A stretch of DNA of 64,000 nt from NCBI GenBank assembly GCA_027625915.1, contig JANTQA010000051.1:2170501-2234500 (forward strand), read 5' to 3'. A program made the position numbers and the translations under genes. Every line of letters starts with the position of its first letter. Position 1 is the stretch's first letter. This DNA is from Anaeramoeba flamelloides. Lineage: Eukaryota > Metamonada > Anaeramoebidae. Shown one piece after another: positions 10,881 to 22,340 of this stretch. The notes beneath the pieces are model-generated. The model searched no databases, was not told the origin of the DNA, and was given only the letters and a program-made list of their open reading frames with translations.

Positions 10881-13313
10881 TTCTATAATATCCACAGTTA
10901 AATAACTTAATAATCTTTTTCTTTCTTTCATTTTTTTTTTCCCTTTTCATGATATTGTTAGATTAAAAAAGAATTTTGATAAAAAATAATAAAAAAAATT
11001 TATTTTTAACCAAAAAGAATCCATATTTTTTTTTTTTCTATTTTGATTTCAAAAAAAATCTTTTTAAAAGATAAAAAAAAATAATTTGAAGAAAATTTTA
11101 TCATAATTAGTACTCCTTTTAATACCAAGTGAGTGATACTTGTAAATTAAATTTGGTTATCTATTTTTTTTTGTTAGTTTGGCTTTATTTTTCATTATTT
11201 TTTTTTTCCTTTTTTTGTTTTTTTTTTAATTAAAAAGTAGCGAAAAAGAAATAATAATAATAATATGATTCTAATTTTATTGATTGATATATTTGGGAAG
11301 AGAAATTCTTCTGATAATTTAACTTTTTCATTTATATTAATCGATTTTTAGAATTAAAGTAAAAAAAAAAAAAAAACATTCATTAAAATGATAAAAGTGG
11401 TTTTAAACAGATATTTTACATTTCCAGAACTCAATTAATATATATTTAGTTACCTTTTTTCATTTTTCCACCTTTCAAAGAATTTTTTTTTTTTTTTTGG
11501 AAAGTAACTAAAAACTAAGATTTTGAAATCTTTCAAATGTTTTAATAACCGTGATACTTTTAGATAAAAAATGATAAACTTTATCAATTTTATTTATTTA
11601 AAAATGAATTTTTGATAGATCTAAACGGATATATGAAGCTGAAATTTTTTTGATTGAAGTTTAAGATAGGAACTTGAACAATAAAAAATTTAAATAATTT
11701 TATTAAGTGTAAAATTCAAGTGGATATTATCTGTTCATTTTTTTTTTTTTTTTGTAAAACTTATTTAAATTTTTTTTTGATGAATAATTCTAGATTTAAT
11801 TGGGCTCAGTTTCTTATAAATGAGAAAAAGATAAAAAATGAAAATGAAAAAATTAAAAATAATATTAATTAAGTAAAAAAATAATAAATGAAAAGTTTAA
11901 AAAGTTGTAAATGAAAAACATATTTTTGGATACAAAGACTTTTGCCCTAACAAATATTAATTTATTGACTCCAACTATCAAAGAAAAAATCCCAAAAATT
12001 AAATTCAATTTAAATTACTACAACTTATTTAATGAAGAATTTGATTACATTAAAAAAAAAAAACACTTATCTTTTTTTTTTTAATTTGAGGTTTTTATTT
12101 TAAGTGAATTTGGTTAGATAACGAATATATTTTTTTCTAAATTTTGCACAATGAAATGAAAAAAAAGATTTTCCTTTCTTTAAGAAACATTATTGCAATT
12201 GAACCTATTACTATATTCAAAATGAGAAATGAGAAAAATCAAATTTGATTTTTTTTTTTGAATTACAAAATGGATTAAATTTTTACTTCATTTTACAATT
12301 TTTGACTTTTATAAATATAGTTTTCATAAAAATAAATTGTAATTTCAAAATAGGAATGAATTGTTTGATCCTTTTTTGTTATATTTAATCTTTGGGATAA
12401 AAGTCCTAAATGAAAGGAATTTTGAAAAATTGGATAATAAAAATTATCTGAATTTTTTTTTTTGTTTTAAATTTAAATATGAGAAAGTTATTTTTGAGTT
12501 ATTTTGTATTTATAAAACAGTAAAAAACAATAATTTTTTATAAATAAATATTATTCTTATACAATATTTTATTGGTTGGTGGGTATTTACAATAAACTGG
12601 TATTATTTGAACCCAAGTAGACAAATAGAATAATCTTGATTAATTAGAAAATTATTATATTTTGCCGAGTTATTATTACCAAAGAACTGATTAATAACTT
12701 TGATGAAGATGAATAGGATCAATATCTAATATAAATAGGACTAGAAAAAAGGATATTCTTTATCATTTTTATTAGCCTAGGTTTTAAAAAAATAAGAACT
12801 TCAATAGATGTATTTTTAAGGAATTGGGAAGTGAAGCTTTTGGAAGAATATAAATCAAAAAAATGCCAAAAAAACTTTTTTATTGATCTTTGGATAAAAA
12901 ATCAAAATCATCTTACCCAATTGAAAAGTGTTGTATTTGTGGTGTGTCTGAATAATTCATTTAGAGTATACCGCCTTAAAAGAAAACAATTTATTTGAGT
13001 AATTTTCGAAATGAAAAAACCACTTCTGAAGATCAAAGAAACATCTCCTTAGATCTTTTGAAAGAAAAACCGTGTATTTTTCCAAGATTCTTTTTTGACA
13101 GAATCAAGTTAAATGTGTGTTTAATTGTTACAAATTTTAAAAAAAAGATAAAATCCTTTGAATTGCAAAAACCGAAGAGATCAACTTTCAGGAATTGTAA
13201 ACAATAAATTCTTTTGAGCTTAACCAAATTGGTATGTCTTTAAGAATTTCAAAATTCACAATTTTTTTTCTCATTTTTCTTAAAATTTATTTCCTTCCTT
13301 GTATCTTGATTCA
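10881..13313. other. AT-rich intergenic stretch
   Basis: Poly(T) and poly(A) tracts, one short ORF (11911-12084) and a second weak frame at 12361-12543. Around 12790-12960 there are words reminiscent of LINE tails ('ggaattgggaagtgaagc', 'tgttgtatttgtggtgtgtc'), too weak to call. Nothing else was recognised. Confidence 0.45.
11911..12084 (+). CDS. short hypothetical ORF
   Basis: 57 codons from ATG (MKNIFLDTKTFALTNINLL...) to TAA. Composition is more protein-like than its neighbours: balanced Thr, Pro, Asn and Asp before it runs into a poly(A)/poly(T) tract (KKKK, FFF). No family recognised. It could be a first exon with the rest at 12361-12543, which follows an AAAATAG acceptor-like site, or chance. 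Confidence 0.25.
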   Translation: MKNIFLDTKTFALTNINLLTPTIKEKIPKIKFNLNYYNLFNEEFDYIKKKKHLSFFF

Positions 13314-14969
13314 ATGACGGAACAAGTCAAATATTTAATCAAAGGAACAACTGTAACAAATCTAACACAGAAATTCAAGCACACATTCAAATTAGGGCAT
13401 GGAGGTGATAGTTATAAAGCGTATGTTGATGAGACGAAGTGTGTAAGACAGTATAACAAAGATAACAGGGAAGAGACTTCTTATTCAAAAATCCCCAATG
13501 TGATTCAAATCTGTTCAGGCTATTGTCACTATATCTTTTTAACTTCAGAGGGGAGAGTCTATGGTGTTGGAAGCACTGCAAATGGAGCACTTGGGCGTAA
13601 TAACAGGATTTCACGTACAAATGCTGGCGAAATAACCTATTTTAAAAAAAAAAATATCAAGATCCGAAAGATCCAAGCAGGTGTCTTTCAATCGTATTTC
13701 ATTTCAACGGACAACAAACTGTATGCGTCTGGAGCAAATGGAGAAAAGCAGTTAGGGATTATTAATAACAACTCGAGTACTTTGGAACCTACCTTGGTCA
13801 CCACGAAGGAAGTTCAAAATGTGTGGTGCGGCAATTACTCTTACACTGTCTATTACCAGGAATTGGAAAGTGGCAAAATTATTGGAAGCGGTCGAGTCAC
13901 CCCAAAGCATCCCTATATCTTGACGGAAAATGAAAATTTTCAAAACAAACAAGTTGTGGATATAGCAGGCGGGGCAAGCGCATATTTGTTTTTAGTGAGA
14001 ACCCAAGAAGGCAAGTCACAAGTGTACATCTCGAAAAGCACGAATTATCCAAAGCTATGGAATGGGCTGTCTGAATATAAAATTCGCACAATGCAAATGA
14101 ACTGCCACGACTGTACTTTCACAACGGAAGACAACAAAGTACTTGTCTCCAAGTCAACAGGAATCAGTTTTTTAGACATTACAGATCGTTTACCAGAAAT
14201 CCCAAAAACGAAACGGTGGCAACAGGTGTGCCATGCTTGGGATACATTACTTTTCCCCGTTGACAACGAGACCAATACCATCCTTGAAGATTTGCAACGC
14301 GTTTATCAAAACCAAATCCTAACAGATCGTCAATTTACATCAGAGACATTAAAGGAATTCAAGGTACATCAGACTTGGATTGAATCCAGATTCCAATGCG
14401 CTTTCGAAAGGATTGATGGATTATTTATAGGATTAAATGTTGACGTATGTGAAGAATTGCTTGACTGGTGCTATGGGATCAGCTCACATCACCAACTATC
14501 TCAAAAGGCTATAAATTTTTTAGAGTCAATTCAAGTGGATCCTGAAAACACACCAGAAGAAGATCTTAAAAAGTTATATCAAAACAACAGCACTAAAAAT
14601 TTTATTATCCTTGTGAAAGTTACCGACGGGGAGGAGGGGGAAGACGAAGACGAAGAGGAACAGGAAGAGGAATTTGAAGAAATCCCTGTTCATAAATTTG
14701 TTTTGCTCACTAGATCTGGCTTGTTCCGAGAAATGTTTAAAAATGTAACAAAGGAGTCTAACTCAGTGACAGATTACTCTGGGAAGGAAATTGAAAGCAT
14801 TGAATCGCTAATTAAATATTTATATACCAACACTCTTGAGTTGACAGCAGATGACGACCCTCAAATGGTCGTCGAAGATTTAGAAAATGCAATCGAATAC
14901 TACAAATTAAACGAAAAATCTAATTTAAATCAAGAATTGGAACAAATTAAAAAGCTTTTTAATCTCTAA
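13314..14969 (+). CDS. RCC1-repeat protein with two BTB domains
   Basis: Likely a signalling or ubiquitin-ligase adaptor: RCC1 blades bind partners, and BTB domains dimerise or recruit Cul3. ATG at 13314 is chosen because the frame's upstream extension begins at TTG; this gives 551 residues. RCC1-like repeats span about residues 60-315 ('ICSGYCHYIFLTSEGRVYGV', 'IQAGVFQSYFISTDNKLYAS' and degenerate later blades, so the propeller may be incomplete or closed by divergent blades). A first, degenerate BTB lies at about 325-400 ('KVHQTWIESRF', 'ELLDWCYG'). A second BTB at about 428-530 ('IPVHKFVLLTRSGLFREMF', 'LIKYLYTNTLEL') is split by an acidic Glu/Asp insert at about 438-456, just before its His-Lys-Phe core. 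The RCC1 plus tandem-BTB layout is common in amoeboid protists. Single exon; codon usage is richer in G+C than the flanks. Confidence 0.9.
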   Translation: MTEQVKYLIKGTTVTNLTQKFKHTFKLGHGGDSYKAYVDETKCVRQYNKDNREETSYSKIPNVIQICSGYCHYIFLTSEGRVYGVGSTANGALGRNNRISRTNAGEITYFKKKNIKIRKIQAGVFQSYFISTDNKLYASGANGEKQLGIINNNSSTLEPTLVTTKEVQNVWCGNYSYTVYYQELESGKIIGSGRVTPKHPYILTENENFQNKQVVDIAGGASAYLFLVRTQEGKSQVYISKSTNYPKLWNGLSEYKIRTMQMNCHDCTFTTEDNKVLVSKSTGISFLDITDRLPEIPKTKRWQQVCHAWDTLLFPVDNETNTILEDLQRVYQNQILTDRQFTSETLKEFKVHQTWIESRFQCAFERIDGLFIGLNVDVCEELLDWCYGISSHHQLSQKAINFLESIQVDPENTPEEDLKKLYQNNSTKNFIILVKVTDGEEGEDEDEEEQEEEFEEIPVHKFVLLTRSGLFREMFKNVTKESNSVTDYSGKEIESIESLIKYLYTNTLELTADDDPQMVVEDLENAIEYYKLNEKSNLNQELEQIKKLFNL

Positions 14970-15482
14970 TTTATTTGAAATAAACTTTTCGATTTTGACG
15001 AGGATATTTTCAATCATTCAATCTATTTATCTATCGGTGTACCAGCGTGCATACATACATGCAAATATAGATACATACATATAACTTCTTTTTTTCTTTT
15101 CCTCTATCACACTATTCCTCTTCCCTTCTTTCGTTCTTCTTCTTTAGATTATTTCAAAATAAATAAATACAAAAAAATCTTTGATATATCTAATAAAGTT
15201 GGTTTGGGAATAATTCTTTTTATGATTAATTATAAATCTAAACAATATCTCAAAATTTATGATATCGCCTAAAAGTTTAAAATTATAAAAACAAAAATTA
15301 CATTTTTTTTTATTCAATTTACATATAATTTTAATATGAAAGTATTCCTTATCTAAAATTATTTAACTTTTTTTTTATTAATACTTTTAGCTTGTTGTTT
15401 TAATTTTATATTTCAAATTTATAATTCTTTTCATTTGATGAAAAAATCTTGTTGAGAATGATCAGTATAAAACTATTATGTA

Positions 15483-16013
15483 AACTATATTCCAAAAATT
15501 TGGACACATTTTAAACAGTTGAAAGAACATCAATACTGCACTTTAAATTCAATTTGGAAAGAATTTTGATTTTACAAACTATTTCATTTTTTGTCTTTTT
15601 TGTTTTGTTTTCATTTCCTTTTTTCGAGTTAGTTAAATTCGGTTTCTTTCGTTCTGAAAATATTTTTCAATGGTTGATAGAAGGTTAGTGTTCAGTTTTT
15701 TAATTTGGAAAATAACATACAATTGGTAGATGGCATCTTAATATCTGATTAATAATTGTGTTGGTGAAATTTCAACAAATTTACCAATATATTTTTTGTT
15801 CAGCTCGTTACATTATTTTGGACACACCTGTTTTTCATTTTTGAGTTTTATTTTTTTTTCTTCTATTTGGATGAAAATGATTACTTATTAAAAACATTAA
15901 TACCTTGTAACTAAAATGTGGTTTTGTATTAAGTTTGGAAAAATACGATAAATTGGGTTTTTTTTTTTGCCTATTTTGGATTTTGGGTGTTTCCAAATTT
16001 TTGGAATGGGGTT
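15483..16013. mobile_element. mariner-type MITE, 0.53-kb family, copy 2
   Basis: Ends 'AACTATATTCCAAAAATTTG' and 'AAATTTTTGGAATGGGGTT' form an inverted repeat bordered by TA. Almost the same length as copy 1 at 4267-4799 and collinear with it ('gaaatttcaacaaattta', 'tttgttttcattt'). No transposase. Confidence 0.7.
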
Positions 16014-16179
16014 TATATCGTGAAAGAAATAAACCAAAATAAATGAGTTAATGTTTTGTGAAATTTGAAGGATCAATATTTTATATTTCAAAAAGGTTAA
16101 ATATCTTAAATTTGCAACAAATTGTTTTCTTTAAGTATACAATCCATTTAATTCCAATTAAAATGATTTATGTTTTTTT

Positions 16180-16470
16180 TATACTCTCTATATTTGGTAA
16201 GAGTGAAGGGTTTTGTAATATTCTGGAGGAGAAAAAAATAACTGTTTTGAGTAATTAAAAGAATGAAAATAAGATCTTGGAGATCTCAAAAAGTACCAAA
16301 GGGAGACACTTGGAAACAAAAACTGTTATTTTCAAAATTATTATTTATGTCTTTCAAATTGGAAATTGAGAGATCTTTTTCTTCACTATTTTCTTAAAAT
16401 CAACTTGTTTTTTATTGCTAGTTTTTTGGAGATCAATATTGCTTCATGTTTTGATTTGTAAAATAATTGG
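16180..16470 (+). repeat. dispersed repeat (pair with 33660-33980)
   Basis: Collinear blocks are shared with 33660-33980: 'taatattct', 'gagatct', 'ttattttcaaaattat', 'aaattggaaattg', 'ttttttggagatc' (there 'ttttttgtagatc') and 'acattttgattt'-like ends. About 290-320 bases, no conserved reading frame. Confidence 0.5.
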
Positions 16471-18051
16471 TATGAGGCTACTTATTAAAATTATAATTTC
16501 TTTTCCTTTCTGAAGAATTCTTTAATAGCTTTATAACTCAAAATATAATCCATGCTTTTATTTTCTTCTTGTTTTTAATGAAATATCCAATAGTATACCT
16601 AAATTAAAATCAATTTTGAAAGTAAACAACTTGATATTTTTAGTAAAATTTAAATTAAGATGGCAATTTGCTAACAATTTTTCGTAATATTCCGAATTTT
16701 TTACTTGAATTTTTTTGTTTTTTTTTTTGTATTTTTCTTAATTTTAAAAAAAATTAACTCTATTTTTCCAGAAAAAATTTCCAATTGGATCCTTTATTTT
16801 TCGAATTTCTTTTTAAAATAATAGGACTTTAAGGTGCTATTACCAATTTTATTTGGTTTTAATATTGTGATTTTTCTTTGATCGGTTGATGTATAGGTCT
16901 TCTATAACAAAAAAAAAACACTTTTTATTTTGAAAAAGGGAATATAATTTTCTACAAGCTTTATTTGAAAAACAGTACTTTTCAAAATTTTGGAATTTAA
17001 TTAATTGACATTTCATTCATAAATTCAGATTAGGAGAAAATTCCCAAAAAGTGAATATTTAAACAACCTTTAAAATTCATACAATGTGGATCGTTGATCA
17101 ACTCAGAATCAAGATAACAAAAATTTAGGGACTGCCTCAAATAAAATTTTTTTTCCCATTTCAAGGAAAAAAAAATTATATACAAGTGAAAAACATCAAG
17201 AAATCAATAAAAAAAATAAAATGAAGTGTTATTTGGATAATAAAATGTAATAGGGTAAACCTTTTTCGAATAAGAACTGTTTAAATCTTAAACTTTACAC
17301 AAATAAAAAAAACTCTCTTTTTTACTTCATTCAATATTTACATTTGTGTATTTTCAATCAACGAAAATGATCAAGAAACAATCAAGTAAACTAGATTTAA
17401 AAATTTTTGACTCATTTTATAATGTTTATCGAACTGTATTTTTTGGGGGTTTTATATCATATTCTTATCAAAAAATATTTTCAATTTTTTTTTAGAGAGA
17501 ATCATTTTTTCAAATTTTGCAAATTTTAATTTTTCTTTTTCAAATTTAGTTTTTCTTTTTAATTTTATCATTTTTATTTTAGTAAAGGATCATTCCATTT
17601 CTTTTTATTTTTTTTTTTTTGAGACTTTTAATTTTTTTTTTTCTATTTGTTTTTTTTTTTCGATTTCTTTTTTTTTTTTTTCTATTTTTTTTTTTTCTAT
17701 TTCTTTTTTTTTTCTATTTTTTTTTTTATTTGGGAAATATCATTTGTTGAAAAAAAAAAAATGATCTTCGAAAAGATAAAATAATCACTATGAAAATTGA
17801 GACTATGTAATTTCTTTGAAAATAAATTTTATTATTCCTAAAAAATCTTGTTTTTAAACTTTTTTTCAGTGAAAGTTACTAATAAAAAATCCGTAATGCT
17901 CATTTTAAAAATTGTGACTTACTTTTTTTTCGTTTTTTATTTTTTTTTTTTTAATTTTTTAAATATCAAGACTTTATAGGTTTAGAATGATTTAAAAGTG
18001 AATTACAACTCAAATTTAATTATTAATTGTTCTTGAATACTAAATGGTATA

Positions 18052-18636
18052 AGGTATTTCCAAAAAAGTGGGGAATTTTGTTTTACATTTCATAAAAAAT
18101 AATCCTTTTTAGTAATGGTAATCATTAATCAAGTATAACAAATTAAGTTTAATATTTATAACGATTGAACCAAACACTTATGGATTTAATTCAAAAGATT
18201 TTAGTTGAAATATTCCCAAAAAATGAAAAGAAAAAAAAAAAAAGCACTTTTTTTTTGGTTTAAAGCAATGTACGACCAATTTCAATAAAAAAAGGGAAAT
18301 ATGGAAAGGGTAAAAATCATTTTTTAAACAATCAAACGCAGTTATATGTTTTTAATTATATTTTAAATTTTTTTGAGATTATAAAGGTTATAAAAATGAT
18401 TTTTTCAACTAAAAAGAAAATAATAAACACCAATTTTCACCATAAAAAATATTAGATAATGTCGACATGAGAAATTTTAATATCTTTTATTCATGCAATA
18501 CAAAGAAACAAATTGAATTATTATCAAGAATCTATAAATGGTGGTTAATGATTTTGGAAATGTAAATCATTTTTAGAAGAATGGGTTACATAAATATATT
18601 TTAAAATAAATTTGCCCCACTTTCTTGGAAATAGCT
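18052..18636. mobile_element. mariner-type element nested in copy A (first insertion)
   Basis: Inverted ends 'AGGTATTTCCAAAAAAGTGG' and 'CCACTTTCTTGGAAATAGCT', each next to TA. About 585 bases, non-coding. Its insertion interrupts copy A just after 'ttgaatactaaatgg', a block that is continuous in copy B. Confidence 0.65.
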
Positions 18637-18648
18637 TATATATATATA

Positions 18649-19357
18649 AACTCTTTTTCAAATAAAAGGGCACCTAAAATTTTCAAGAATTATTCATAAA
18701 TGAATCAAATTAATTGTAGTACTATTCTAAAATCTAAGAAACGCTTCAAAACATAAAAAAAACACTCAACCGAATCTTTAAAACTCATTAAAACAAATCA
18801 ATAAAAATTAAAATTCAATATTTTAAAAATTGGTGTGCCCTTTTATTTGAAATGAGAAATCTCGTTTTGTAAATTGTAATGAAAAAAATTATAAACGTAA
18901 TAACAACCTTTGAACAAGGCGAATTGGGAAAAAGTTCTCAACATTTTATTGATAATTCTTTACATATCAAACTTTTGTTCTTTAAAGTCTCATATTCCAG
19001 ATAAAGCCCCAATTCGTCAGGGTATTTTGTTGGGATGTTTTTTCTTTATTTTTCTTTTCTTTGTTCCATACATCAATTAAATAATGGCCTTTCTTAATTC
19101 CTATTTCTAGCTCATTCAAAATCATACTTAAACTGTTTCCATTTATACACAGGTAGATTATTTCCAAATTGGTTTCTTCTTATCTTGCTTTTTCATTTTC
19201 CAACTGTTCAATATCCAAAAATAAAAAAAGCAAAAAATGAAAAAATTAAAAAATGAATAATTCAAATGAAAATCACCAATAAGGAATTATCTTATTAACA
19301 TCAAATTCGATGGTATTGACGATTTGAGAGGTGTGCTCTTTTGTTTGAAAAATAGTT
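18649..19357 (-). mobile_element. mariner-type element nested in copy A (second insertion)
   Basis: Ends 'AACTCTTTTTCAAATAAAAG' and 'CTTTTGTTTGAAAAATAGTT' are inverted repeats next to TA. On the minus strand, 19167-18982 reads 'GNSLSMILNELEIGIKKG...LIDVWNKEK', which looks like a helix-turn-helix of a Tc1/mariner transposase N-terminus but is interrupted soon after. A second copy of the same element is at 41403-42121. Confidence 0.6.
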
Positions 19358-20459
19358 TATATATATATATATATATTTCAATTTATTATTTCATTAGAGT
19401 CACAATTTAAGAAATGGAGTTTATATTTGTATAAATAACCGGTGTCGACAACCTTTACCCATTCATAAAAATTTAACTCGGTTTTTTTTTCGGACTTGGA
19501 TATTTGTAGATAGGTAGACACACATATATATTCTTGGTTCAGATTCAAATTTAATTTTAGAGGTTAAATCTTTTTTTAATGTCAATGGTTCAAACATATT
19601 AAATGCTTTTGTTTAAAAAATTTCCTTCATTTTTAAAATTTCTTTCGATAAAATGATTTTTTCTTAGAAAAAATTCAAAAAATGATCTTTTTACTCATTT
19701 TATTATCAAAAAATTACATTTTAATCTCGAAATATATTGACAATTCTTTTTAATAATTTATTTAAAGAACCATATTTCTTGTTCAACATCTGCTAATGTC
19801 AACCCATTTATTTGTTTGATTTATTTCAAAAGTTAGCAACTATTTTTTACCAGAGTTAAATTTTAATAATAGTTTAAGGGACTAGTCTCCTTTATTTTTT
19901 TTTGACCAATTTCTAAATAAATGTTCCTTATCTAGAAATATGTTAAACATATTGGAAATAAACAGGCTTTTTTAAAATCTCAATAATTGACAAAAAATTT
20001 TCTCAAATTCTATTAAATTTAGTTACAAAAATTTAATAGAGATAAGTCACTTAAAGTAAAAAACTTGGGTAATTTACACCACTTTGGTTTGAAATAATTG
20101 TAATAAAAAAGTTTTTAAAAGTATCACTAAAATGGTCAACAAAGTTCGTTCAACATTTTTTCAAGCCTTATCAGTAAAAATTTTGATCATACTTTAATAA
20201 AACAACTCGAAATGAAATCAATAATTATCAAAAACAATGGGAAATTCAATCTCATGAAATTTAAAACTTTCTGTTACTTCAAAAATGTTTGTTGAGTACT
20301 ATTTAAATTCTTGAATATCAGTTGTGAGAATTGGGAGTTTCTTTGGTTTTTAAATTTGAAAAATTAATTTTATTTTTTATTATTTTATTTATTTTTAAAA
20401 GCCTCAACACCTTATATCAACCTCTTCAATGTTTTTTACGGTGTAGATACTTTTTGCAC

Positions 20460-20594
20460 TCATTTGATTTCCGTTTCCTTATTACTTTGTCTCAAATCAA
20501 TGTAGCTTATTTTTCCAAATGTTACCTTAACAAGATCAGCACTGTCATTTTCAAATGAATAAATTAAAATTTTGGTTTCAAGCCCCCAAATAAG
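20460..20594 (-). other. exon-like coding island
   Basis: Open for 44 codons without Met, ending TGA: '...GLETKILIYSFENDSADLV' then 'KVTFGKISYIDLRQSNKE'. Charged and polar residues alternate with beta-type hydrophobics, unlike random AT-rich frames here. It includes an internal AAG|GTAACA donor-like site. Function unknown; it may be an exon of an unrecognised gene, or of a pseudogene, transcribed leftward. Confidence 0.3.
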
Positions 20595-21937
20595 TTACTC
20601 TCAATTTGAATGAATAAACACAAGGGCCTTTACAAATCCATTTGGTTATGATCTTTTGAAGAGACGAATTCACCTTCCTTCTTGGGCTTTGATTGAAAAT
20701 TTATTGTTTTGAATTTTACTCCCACAGCACTTAGCCAAGATTCTTTTGAAAGAATGCTTTCTCGGTAACACCTTGAAAACCAAATCGTGCACCTTATAAA
20801 CGTTTTCACAAACAACACTTTATTGTTTCACCTCAACAACCAAAAGTATAATTTTTTTTTTTGGGATCGAGGTGAACATAAAATAGCAATAAATAGTATG
20901 TCGTCAATGAAAAGTTAAATTAATTACACCCAAGTTACTATTTGTTGCAAAATAAATCGAACAAAATTTTCATTCAGCTTTCCAAAAAAAGATTGCATAT
21001 ATCATGGAAAATTTCAAATTGTTAATTCTGAAAAGAAGTTAAATTATTAATTTAGCTTTTAGAATTAGGAACTTTGGTTAATTTGTTTAGATTCTTGGAA
21101 TATGTTTTTTTTGGAAAGCCGAATGAAAAAATTGATCTTTTTATTCGATAATTAACAGTAGGTTCTTTTTTGTCTCTTATCCTCTTCATTGTGTTCCTCT
21201 TCTTAAAAATGGAAAAGTTATTTTTTACTTTTTTGAGATCACTATTTATTATTAGTTACCGTTGTTATTAAAAAATGATCCAAGACAAAAAAACATTTTC
21301 TTGTTTTGACTTCAAGTTCTGGTGGCTTTTGAAATCTTTGTTGGGGGGAGGAAACAAAAAAGACAACCAAAAGTAAACACTAAGTGCATTTATGAAACCA
21401 AACAATTCTTGGAAATTCCTTTTCATTTTCCTTTGTTGGGAAATTAAAATCTGCGTTTTGGTTTAATAATCTTTTTAATTATCATTGTTAGTTAACACAA
21501 TTGCAAAAAACTCTTGTTATTATCACCACATAAAAAGTGAAGAAATTAGAATGAAACCAAAGTGTAAATGGACGACTTGTCTCATTTTTTAAATTACAAG
21601 ATCAATTTTGGATGTGAAGTAGCACAAAATTCCAACCAATAATGCGTATGAAATGATTTTAGCAGTCTTTTACAAAATTCTGTTTTTAAATTGAATCAAC
21701 AAACCTACTAACTTAAAAGCAAAGAAGATGCTGATAAATTATAAAAAATGTAAACAACTTTTTTTTCAATTCTCCTTTTTGAAAGGTTTTCACACAACGC
21801 GGAACATAAGATTTTATGGTTGAAAGAAAAGAAAGATTTTGAGTGATTCGTTGATCTTTGAAATCTTCTTGAATGGAGTGCTTTACAAGCAGAGTTCTCA
21901 AGATTTAGCAAAATGAAAAATTAAACAAAAAAGTTTT

Positions 21938-22018
21938 TTAGATTTTTTTGAATTTATCTCGAAGAAAAAGAATATCCCAACCTTGATCAGAAACGTTTTC
22001 AAGACTAACAGTGTTGTG
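21938..22018 (-). other. exon-like coding island
   Basis: 26 codons 'HNTVSLENVSDQGWDILFLR' plus 'DKFKKI' then TAA. Amino-acid mix is protein-like. A weakly similar string, 'SVVCENVYKVHDLVFKVLPR', is encoded on the same strand at about 20760-20820, which hints at a duplicated exon. Not a recognised family. Confidence 0.25.
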
Positions 22019-22242
22019 CTATGCAGTTTTATTATTTGGTTTTTAGTTCTGTAAACGATTTGATAAAAGAAAAGAAAAGAAAAATTTAAGGATCAAGTCG
22101 AACACAAAAGTGAAAAATAAATAAGAATGAGAAAAAAAACTAACCTTTATAACCAACAAAAAAATCTTGAAGTGGTTAATATAAAAGAACATCTAAGATA
22201 TCAAAGTTGATAGTTTATGAAGTAATAAAAAAAACTATCAGG

Positions 22243-22251
22243 TTAAAAAAA
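22243..22251 (-). terminator. Pol III terminator of tRNA-Tyr
   Basis: A run of A on the plus strand is a T tract on the tRNA's own strand, starting about four bases after the discriminator. This is the usual Pol III stop. Confidence 0.7.
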
Positions 22252-22254
22252 AAT

Positions 22255-22340
22255 TCTCATCAACCTGATTCGAACAGGTGACCTATTGATTTCAATGATT
22301 CCACTACAGTCAACCGCTCTACCAACTGAGCTATGATGAG
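22255..22340 (-). tRNA. tRNA-Tyr (GTA) with a 13-nt intron
   Basis: Minus strand folds as a complete cloverleaf. Acceptor stem is CTCATCA/TGATGAG. The D arm is GCTC...GAGC with AGTTGGTA. The anticodon stem is GTTGA/TCAAT (one G-U pair), and the loop C-T-GTA-G gives Tyr. The variable loop is five bases, and the T stem ACCTG/CAGGT has loop TTCGAAT. Position 73 is A. A 13-base intron (TGGAATCATTGAA) sits between nucleotides 37 and 38, the canonical site for nuclear tRNA-Tyr introns. Box A (TAGCTCAGTTGG) and box B (GTTCGAATC) are present. CCA is not encoded. Confidence 0.97.

Larger units (their letters stand above)
14970..17388. other. gene-free stretch with MITE and repeats
   Basis: Downstream of the RCC1-BTB gene there is a 'catacatacat' microsatellite-like patch (15047-15075). 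A mariner-type MITE (15483-16013) and a dispersed repeat (16180-16470) follow. No gene recognised. Confidence 0.5.
17389..19421. mobile_element. mariner-type element, 0.58-kb family, copy A, split by two insertions
   Basis: Outer ends 'ctagatttaaaaatttttga' and '...gagtcacaatttaagaaatggagtt' are TA-bordered inverted repeats of the family represented uninterrupted at 24431-25009. Element sequence runs 17389-about 18050 and resumes at about 19360-19421. The gap contains two other complete elements (18052-18636, 18649-19357). The interior is a T-rich non-coding body with 'tttttcagtgaaa' and 'tccgtaatgctcattt' blocks conserved in all three copies. Confidence 0.7.
19422..22242. other. stretch with coding-like islands on the minus strand
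   Basis: Mostly AT-rich, but 20396-22020 is less T-rich and contains several short minus-strand frames with protein-like composition (20460-20594, 20630-20818, 21713-21901, 21938-22018). No ATG-initiated gene or recognisable domain could be assembled. A 'tgaaaacgttt' word recurs at about 20799 and 21990, with a variant near 21790. Confidence 0.4.

Noticed and set aside
12790-12990. Possible LINE fragment before the RCC1-BTB gene
   Set aside because: A CxxC string and 'gggaagtgaag' recall the LINE tail, but frames are broken and similarity is too short to distinguish from chance.
13299-13313. Upstream extension of the RCC1-BTB frame
   Set aside because: Starts with TTG, not ATG; the first ATG in frame is at 13314.
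13387-14281. Four minus-strand frames within the RCC1-BTB gene
   Set aside because: Antisense shadows of a well-supported coding sequence.
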